A DNA stretch of 64,000 nt from Rhizobium laguerreae. GTDB lineage: Bacteria; Pseudomonadota; Alphaproteobacteria; Rhizobiales; Rhizobiaceae. Shown here piece by piece: positions 59,390 to 64,000 of this stretch (within the stretch, counting starts at the first letter, position 1; every line of letters begins with the position of its first letter). The stretch covers positions 372,001 through 436,000 of the forward strand of contig NZ_MRDM01000014.1 of the NCBI RefSeq assembly GCF_002008165.1, given 5' to 3'. The translations under genes and the position numbers were made by a program. The notes beneath the pieces are model-generated. The model had not been told where the DNA came from and did no database searches. It saw only the letters and a list, made by a program, of their open reading frames with translations.

Positions 59390-61546
59390 ATGCCTTTACT
59401 TCCCAAGATCCGCATGGTCGGGCCGCTTCTCATTGGGGCCACCCTGGTATGCATTCTCCTTTGTGCCTCCATTGCCGTGGCGCAGAGCACGACGCCTGCG
59501 AGCCCGCAGCCTGAAAGTGTCCAGCGCTTTATCGGCATGTTCTCGGATCCGGATGTCCAGCGCTTCCTGCAGCAGCAATCGGAAGCAGCCAAGGCCGTGA
59601 CGGAACCGCCTGTCGCAACGCCGAACGGCGACCCTTCATTTTCGGAATTTGCGATGCGGTTCCGTGTCCACGCTTCCGGCCTTCTCGGGGCTATCCGGTC
59701 CTTTCCTTCGGAGACGATGCGTGGTGCGGCCATACTCGACCAAGACGTCCAGGCGAACGGCGGGACGCGGCCGATCTTTCTGGTCGCTGCCTTCGTCGCC
59801 GTCGGGCTGGCTGCGCAATGGCTGTTCTGGTGGATCAGCGCCGGCTGGCGCTCATGGATGACACGCGCGCCCTTCGCGACGGTTCGCCAGAGGGTGATCG
59901 CACTGGCTGCGAGGCTTCTGTGGGCGGCATGTTTCGTTCTGTCGTTCGGCCTCGGCAGCATCGGCTTCTTCCTCTTGTTCCAATGGCCGCCGGTCGTTCG
60001 GGAAATCGTCGTCGGTTACCTCTTTGCGATCGTGGTCTTCCGTCTGGCAAGCGCGCTTTTCGACGTGCTTCTGGCGCCGCGAGCAGAGGAGGAAGCCCGG
60101 TTTCGTGTCGTACCGATTACGAGGGATGCCGCCGGCCACTGGGCGAAACGCCTCGGCTATCTCGTCGGCTGGTATGCCTTTGGCTGGGTGACCATCCGCC
60201 TGCTCGGTACACTCGGTTTTTCCGTCCCCGCCCGGCAACTCGTGGCCTATGCCCTCGGCCTCGTGCTGCTCGTCATCGGCATCGAAGCCGTCTGGAGACG
60301 TCCGTCCGGATTGACGGCCGGCCAGGCCAGCCGCATCGGCCTGCGGGCGCGAAACTGGCTCTGGACGGTCTACTTCGTTGCCGTCTGGCTGCTGTGGGTG
60401 GTGGGAGCGATGAGGCTGTTCTGGATCGCGGTGGTCTGTGCGGCACTGCCCGGCGCTATCGCCCTTACCAAGGCGTCGGTCGACAATATCCTGCGCTCTT
60501 CCGAGGACGAAGAGGACGGCCCCAAGAGAGGCACCGTCGTCTCGGTGATCGTCGAGCGCGGCATCAGGGCGGCACTGATCGTCGGCGCCATCATTCTGCT
60601 GGCGAACGCCCTGGATATCAGGCTGACGCAGATGACGATGCAGGATTCGCCGCTTCTGCGCCTCGTGCGCGGCCTCCTCAGCGCCGGCATCATTCTGCTC
60701 GTCGTCGACCTCGCCTGGAGCGTCGTGAAGGTGCTGATCGATCGCAAGCTTGGCGACACCGAAACCGTCCTCGAAGTCGGCAGCGAGCGGGAGCGGCGGC
60801 GCACACGTCTCAGAACCCTGCTGCCGATCCTTCGCAATTTCCTCATGATCCTCTTCGTCGCCGTCGCGATCATGATGGCACTGTCGTCGCTCGGCGTAGA
60901 GATCGGCCCATTGATCGCCGGCGCCGGCGTTGTCGGCGTTGCGATCGGTTTCGGCGCACAGACTGTGGTCAAGGACGTGATCAGCGGGATGTTCTACCTG
61001 CTCGACGACGCTTTCCGGGTGGGCGAATATATCCAGAGCGGCAGCTACAAGGGCACCGTCGAATCCTTCAGCCTGCGATCGATCAAGCTCAGGCACCACC
61101 GCGGCGCGGTCTATATTGTCCCCTTCAGCGAGCTCGGTGCCGTGCAGAACATGAGCCGCGACTGGGTCATCGAGAAGATGACGATCACCATCACCTACGA
61201 TTCCGATATCGAGAAGGCTCGCAAGATCATCAAGAAGATCGGCCTGGAGCTGTTCGAGGATCCGGAGTTCAAGCCGACGACGATCGAGCCGCTGAAGATG
61301 CAGGGGATCGACAGCCTGGGCGACTCCGGCCTGCTCCTGCGGATGAAGGTCATGACCCTTCCCGGCCAGCAGTTCACGCTGAAGCGTCGGGCTCTGCGGA
61401 TGATCCATCAGGCGTTCAACGAAAACGGCATCAAGCTCGCCGTGCCGACCGTTCAGGTCTCGGGCGGCAAGGACGACGCTGTTGCAGCCGCTGCCCAGCA
61501 GACGCTCGCAGCACAGAACGCAGCCGCCGCCGCAAACCCGGCCTGA
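59390..61546 (+). CDS. Large MscS family mechanosensitive channel
   Basis: 718 aa with a signal peptide (ATLVCILLCASIAVAQ) and about ten membrane helices. The MscS core is at roughly residues 490-620: IGPLIAGAGVVGVAIGFGAQTVVKDVISGMFYLLDDAFRVGEYIQSG, then the beta domain with YIVPFSELGAVQNMSRDW. The long N-terminal region resembles the YbiO/MscM-type proteins. It releases ions in hypo-osmotic shock. Ala-rich C-terminal tail. Confidence 0.93.
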   Translation: MPLLPKIRMVGPLLIGATLVCILLCASIAVAQSTTPASPQPESVQRFIGMFSDPDVQRFLQQQSEAAKAVTEPPVATPNGDPSFSEFAMRFRVHASGLLGAIRSFPSETMRGAAILDQDVQANGGTRPIFLVAAFVAVGLAAQWLFWWISAGWRSWMTRAPFATVRQRVIALAARLLWAACFVLSFGLGSIGFFLLFQWPPVVREIVVGYLFAIVVFRLASALFDVLLAPRAEEEARFRVVPITRDAAGHWAKRLGYLVGWYAFGWVTIRLLGTLGFSVPARQLVAYALGLVLLVIGIEAVWRRPSGLTAGQASRIGLRARNWLWTVYFVAVWLLWVVGAMRLFWIAVVCAALPGAIALTKASVDNILRSSEDEEDGPKRGTVVSVIVERGIRAALIVGAIILLANALDIRLTQMTMQDSPLLRLVRGLLSAGIILLVVDLAWSVVKVLIDRKLGDTETVLEVGSERERRRTRLRTLLPILRNFLMILFVAVAIMMALSSLGVEIGPLIAGAGVVGVAIGFGAQTVVKDVISGMFYLLDDAFRVGEYIQSGSYKGTVESFSLRSIKLRHHRGAVYIVPFSELGAVQNMSRDWVIEKMTITITYDSDIEKARKIIKKIGLELFEDPEFKPTTIEPLKMQGIDSLGDSGLLLRMKVMTLPGQQFTLKRRALRMIHQAFNENGIKLAVPTVQVSGGKDDAVAAAAQQTLAAQNAAAAANPA

Positions 61547-61598
61547 GGGCCGAACCCTTCAGGCCATAAACAAGACACGAGCAATGGGAGCAAATGAA

Positions 61599-62012
61599 AT
61601 GAAGATCCTGGTCATCCTATCGCACATGCTTTCGACACTTGCCGTGCTGATGATGGTCTGCGCACCCCTTCTCGTTCCGGCGACGGCCGAAGCCGCACGC
61701 CGCGGCGTGGCGGCCTGCGGCCCGAGAGGCTGCGGTGCTGCGGCCTGCGGGCCGCGCGGATGCGCTGCAGTCGGACGCGCCCGTCCGGCATATCGCCCTG
61801 CCGTTCGCCCGCCCGTCCGGCGCGGCGTCGTGGTCGTCGCCCCTCGCCGCTACTGGCGTCCGGGCACCGCCATCGCCGCGGGTGCTGCCATCGGCTTCGT
61901 CGCCGGAGCTGCTGCCGTTTCATTGGCAGGTACGCCGCCGCAGTCTGGTCAATGCTGGTACTACACCTCGCCCGCCAAGACGACGGGTTTCTGGGACGTA
62001 TGCCCGCGCTGA
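61599..62012 (+). CDS. Small exported protein with Cys/Gly/Pro repeats
   Basis: 137 aa. A signal peptide (ILSHMLSTLAVLMMVCAPLLVPATAEA) is followed by a repeated AACGPRGCGA/AACGPRGCAA, a Pro/Arg-rich stretch and a glycine-zipper-like helix (GTAIAAGAAIGFVAGAAAVSLAG). C-terminal CWYYTSPAKTTGFWDVCPR. Family not recognised. ATG 61599 follows GGGAG by eight bases. Confidence 0.7.
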   Translation: MKILVILSHMLSTLAVLMMVCAPLLVPATAEAARRGVAACGPRGCGAAACGPRGCAAVGRARPAYRPAVRPPVRRGVVVVAPRRYWRPGTAIAAGAAIGFVAGAAAVSLAGTPPQSGQCWYYTSPAKTTGFWDVCPR

Positions 62013-62061
62013 GCGGCTCGCAGAAAGACTGGCGAGTCCGTTCGGTTCTCTTCTTCACCAC

Positions 62062-62080
62062 CCTCCCCAAAGTGGGGAGG
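62062..62080. terminator. Hairpin between small exported protein and MarC gene
   Basis: CCTCCCC-AAAGT-GGGGAGG, a perfect 7-bp stem 50 bases after the upstream stop and 40 bases before MarC. Followed by a weak T-rich stretch (GATTTTCG). Confidence 0.5.
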
Positions 62081-62119
62081 CCTCGATTTTCGCGTCACAA
62101 ATTCTAGAGGGTACGTTCC

Positions 62120-62767
62120 ATGGATTTCACAGTTATCGATGCCGCACTCGTCGGAAAACTTCTGTTGCTGCTTCTGATCGGCCTCGGGCCGAAGATCGCT
62201 CTGGTGCCGTTTCTGGAAAAGACCCACGCCTTCGATACCGAAACCAAAGTGCGCATCGGCCGCAAGATGGTTCTCATCGCCGTCGTCACGGCGCTGATCC
62301 TTTTCGCCACCGGCGCTCTGCTGATGCGGCTTCTCCACATCACGGGTGGCGCGGTCGCCGTCGCCGGCGGCATCATCCTCGCGCTGATCGCCATCAAGAT
62401 GGCATCAGGACCGACAGAGAAGCCGCATGACGACATTGCGGCGCCCGTCGATCCAGACAAGCTGGCCGTATTTCCGCTTGCGGTCCCTTACCTGCTCAAT
62501 CCTGTCGGCATTACGGTCATCATCATAGCCTCCGGTGAAGTCGTCTCGATCGCCAGCGCGATACTCGTCACCGCTCTGATTCTGATCGTCGGCGCGTTCG
62601 ACTATCTGGTGTTCACCAACATCGACAAGCTCGCCAAGCGCATGAAGCCAGTCACCATGATCGTCTCGGAGGTCGTCTTCGGCATTCTGCTGACGGCAGT
62701 CGCGGTCCAGTTGATCGTCGCCGGGCTTGGAAATCTTGGCATCATCACCCCGACCGCTGTGCATTAG
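62120..62767 (+). CDS. MarC family integral membrane protein
   Basis: 215 aa with six predicted helices, the MarC size and layout: LLLLLLIGLGPKIALVPFLEKT at the N-terminus, GGAVAVAGGIILALIAIKMASG in the middle and VFPLAVPYLLNPVGITVIIIASGE in the second half. MarC proteins have no confirmed transport role. Confidence 0.88.
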   Translation: MDFTVIDAALVGKLLLLLLIGLGPKIALVPFLEKTHAFDTETKVRIGRKMVLIAVVTALILFATGALLMRLLHITGGAVAVAGGIILALIAIKMASGPTEKPHDDIAAPVDPDKLAVFPLAVPYLLNPVGITVIIIASGEVVSIASAILVTALILIVGAFDYLVFTNIDKLAKRMKPVTMIVSEVVFGILLTAVAVQLIVAGLGNLGIITPTAVH

Positions 62768-63252
62768 ATTCGGCATCATGCCTGTCTACAGCTTTGTGAT
62801 CCCTTGCGCGGAAAGCCTGGGGACTAAGGTCGTTTGCGGAGTGTAATATGCAATCAATTCGAACCAACTCAGCAAACCCGTTAAAAAACAGCAATTTCGA
62901 AAAATTTCGATTCAAGCGATCGTACGAAATCCCGACCTGGTCCGAGAGATCCAGCATCTGCCGTTCACCGAGGTCGGTGACCAAGCCACGAAAGATGGGG
63001 AACACGATCCAGAACAGGGTCAGGGCCGCGGTTGTCTGAGCTGCGAGGAGCCCGCGTAGATCCATGTTGCCGACGGCCCTGATCTTGACGTCAAGCTCGG
63101 CCTCCCCGCAGTCCTGCTATTCGTTGCCATAGCGCACGAGCCGGAAGGCTCAAGCCGGCGTGGCTGCGGCCGGCGGCGCACGCATGTTTTCCGGCCGATG
63201 CCGATCCGACATACCAATCGGATCGGCATTGGAGTTCATCGCATATCTAGCG
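62768..63252. other. Gene-poor stretch with a possible membrane-protein remnant
   Basis: On the minus strand 62870-63065 reads MDLRGLLAAQTTAALTLFWIVFPIFRG... with one membrane-like segment, but it has no ribosome site and a stop lies shortly upstream in frame. I cannot assign it; it may be a relic or chance. The rest shows nothing clear. Just before the DUF1254 stop a short palindrome (CCGATCCGACAT...CGGATCGG) lies near 63200-63230. Confidence 0.35.
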
Positions 63253-64000
63253 TCACTCGACCGGTTCGAACTCGCCCGGCTTCCAGGTCTTGTCGAACCA
63301 CGGCTCCAGGGGCCCATAGAGGCGAAGAAGGACGTTCCAACCCTTGCCGGGCACTGTCTGGACCCAGTTGGCCTCATGGCCTTTCGGCGCCGTCGGACCG
63401 AACCAGACATCGACGGACGAGTCCGCGTTGATCACGATGTCTTTCTTGTCGCTCCCGATGCTGGGGAATTGCCGGTCCGTCTGCAGCATCGAACGCGTCT
63501 GGTTGTCATACGCCACGAACGACCAGAATTCCTTTGCAGGAATGTTTGGCGGCAGGTGAATCTTATAGGTCTTGCCGCCGTCGAATGGCTTGCCGTCCTT
63601 GTCGGTCGTGGCGCCGGCATATTGCGAACCGATGCCGACGCGCTTTATCGCCATCGCCGGCGTGATGCCCGTCGCGTAGTAGTGAAACAGGACGCGCGCA
63701 TCCAGATAGCGAACGCCGGGCTGCAGAAGAAACTCGTAACTGCCGCCGACAAAGCCGGTGAACCAGGCACTGTTCGGATAATAATAGGCGTCCTTCATGC
63801 GGGTCTTGAAGGTGATCGTGCGCGCCGTCGCATTGCCGACGGCCACGGCTTCGGTGAGTATCTTCTTCATTCGTTCGTCGGGCGCGAAGGGCTTTCCCTT
63901 TACGATGCCGATGGAGGCGAGTTGTCCCAGCACTTCCGGATGATAGGCTTCGTTCGGCTCGTACTGAACGATGGCGTTCACTTCCTCGTAGAAATGAAAA
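63253..64000 (-). CDS. DUF1254/DUF1214 family protein (5' part outside window)
   Basis: C-terminal part, at least 249 aa; the frame continues to the window end (text HFYEEVNAIVQYEPNEAYHPEVLG) so the true start lies beyond. It contains the DUF1214 core: YLDARVLFHYYATGITPAMA, GSQYAGATTDKDGKPFDGGKTYKIHLPPNIPAKEFWSFVAYDNQTRSMLQT and VDVWFGPTAPKGHEANWVQTVPGKGW. These proteins are common and of unknown function; most are exported. Confidence 0.88.
   Translation of the reverse strand, partial: FHFYEEVNAIVQYEPNEAYHPEVLGQLASIGIVKGKPFAPDERMKKILTEAVAVGNATARTITFKTRMKDAYYYPNSAWFTGFVGGSYEFLLQPGVRYLDARVLFHYYATGITPAMAIKRVGIGSQYAGATTDKDGKPFDGGKTYKIHLPPNIPAKEFWSFVAYDNQTRSMLQTDRQFPSIGSDKKDIVINADSSVDVWFGPTAPKGHEANWVQTVPGKGWNVLLRLYGPLEPWFDKTWKPGEFEPVE

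Noticed and set aside
62870..63065. Small membrane protein gene opposite strand before DUF1254
   Set aside because: No ribosome site, a nearby upstream stop and no recognisable family; kept only as a note on the gap.
1..64000. Prophage, integrative element or insertion sequence
   Set aside because: No integrase, transposase, capsid or conjugation gene was recognised; the small palindromes have no enzyme of their own.

Overview
The window is high-GC chromosomal DNA from a Rhizobium-type alphaproteobacterium (R. leguminosarum/etli group is my best guess). The assignment rests on a complete acpXL-fabZXL-fabF2XL-fabF1XL-adhXL-lpxXL cluster for very-long-chain hydroxy fatty acids of lipid A, an FnrN-type oxygen regulator preceded by two perfect anaeroboxes, aerobic (late cobalt insertion) cobalamin genes with CobN and CobW, and several families of rhizobial palindromic repeats. 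There is no transposase, integrase, phage gene, rRNA or CRISPR array, and I saw no tRNA.

Layout. 1-10 kb is accessory-looking: a TRAP binding protein, a leucyl-tRNA synthetase of Bacillus/planctomycete-like type with a structured leader, a LysR regulator, a three-gene cassette (C39-like cysteine peptidase fold, D-Ala-D-Ala ligase paralogue, small NTPase), a methyltransferase, two GNAT acetyltransferases and a nitrilase-family amidohydrolase. 10-14 kb holds gnd, an AraC regulator, SRPBCC and VOC proteins and a PAS protein. 14.5-20 kb is the lipid A VLCFA cluster on the minus strand. It meets fnrN head-to-head across a 441-bp region carrying the two anaeroboxes. 21-36.5 kb is dominated by cobalamin genes: cobA-B-C-D joined by ATGA overlaps, cobE, and cobP-W-N-O under a B12 riboswitch at about 36.8-37.17 kb. 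cobQ lies apart at 41.6-43 kb. A nucleoside hydrolase, a TSUP transporter, an NTF2-like protein and an XRE regulator sit between the cob blocks. 37-49 kb has a ClC channel, a class III cyclase, a frameshifted SDR gene, a betaine-type binding protein, an entericidin-like lipoprotein, LysR regulators and a divergent lysE/lysG pair. 48.6-64 kb is an envelope and stress block: GreA-like factor, MgtC, small stress proteins (DUF3008, DUF2945, DUF2171), DUF2950, DUF3300, DUF2955 plus HlyD efflux, a TPR regulator, a lipoprotein hydrolase, MscS, MarC and a DUF1254/1214 protein cut by the window end.

Most notable observations. (1) cobN carries two 178-bp palindromic elements inserted in frame, each adding about 59 residues; together they account for its extra length. 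(2) One of the two ketosynthases of the VLCFA cluster lacks the catalytic Cys, suggesting a KS/chain-length-factor pair. (3) A 19-bp perfect palindrome, GTATGTTACCGTAACATAC, and related sites lie in three intergenic regions around the HlyD/DUF2955 and TPR-regulator genes. (4) cobC contains three 21-bp tandem repeats. (5) mgtC is preceded by an Arg-rich 20-codon leader ORF that overlaps its start. (6) A 31-bp perfect inverted-repeat element sits between the B12 riboswitch and cobP. (7) Three genes or remnants between 41 and 50.3 kb carry single small frameshifts, which may be real decay or sequence errors.
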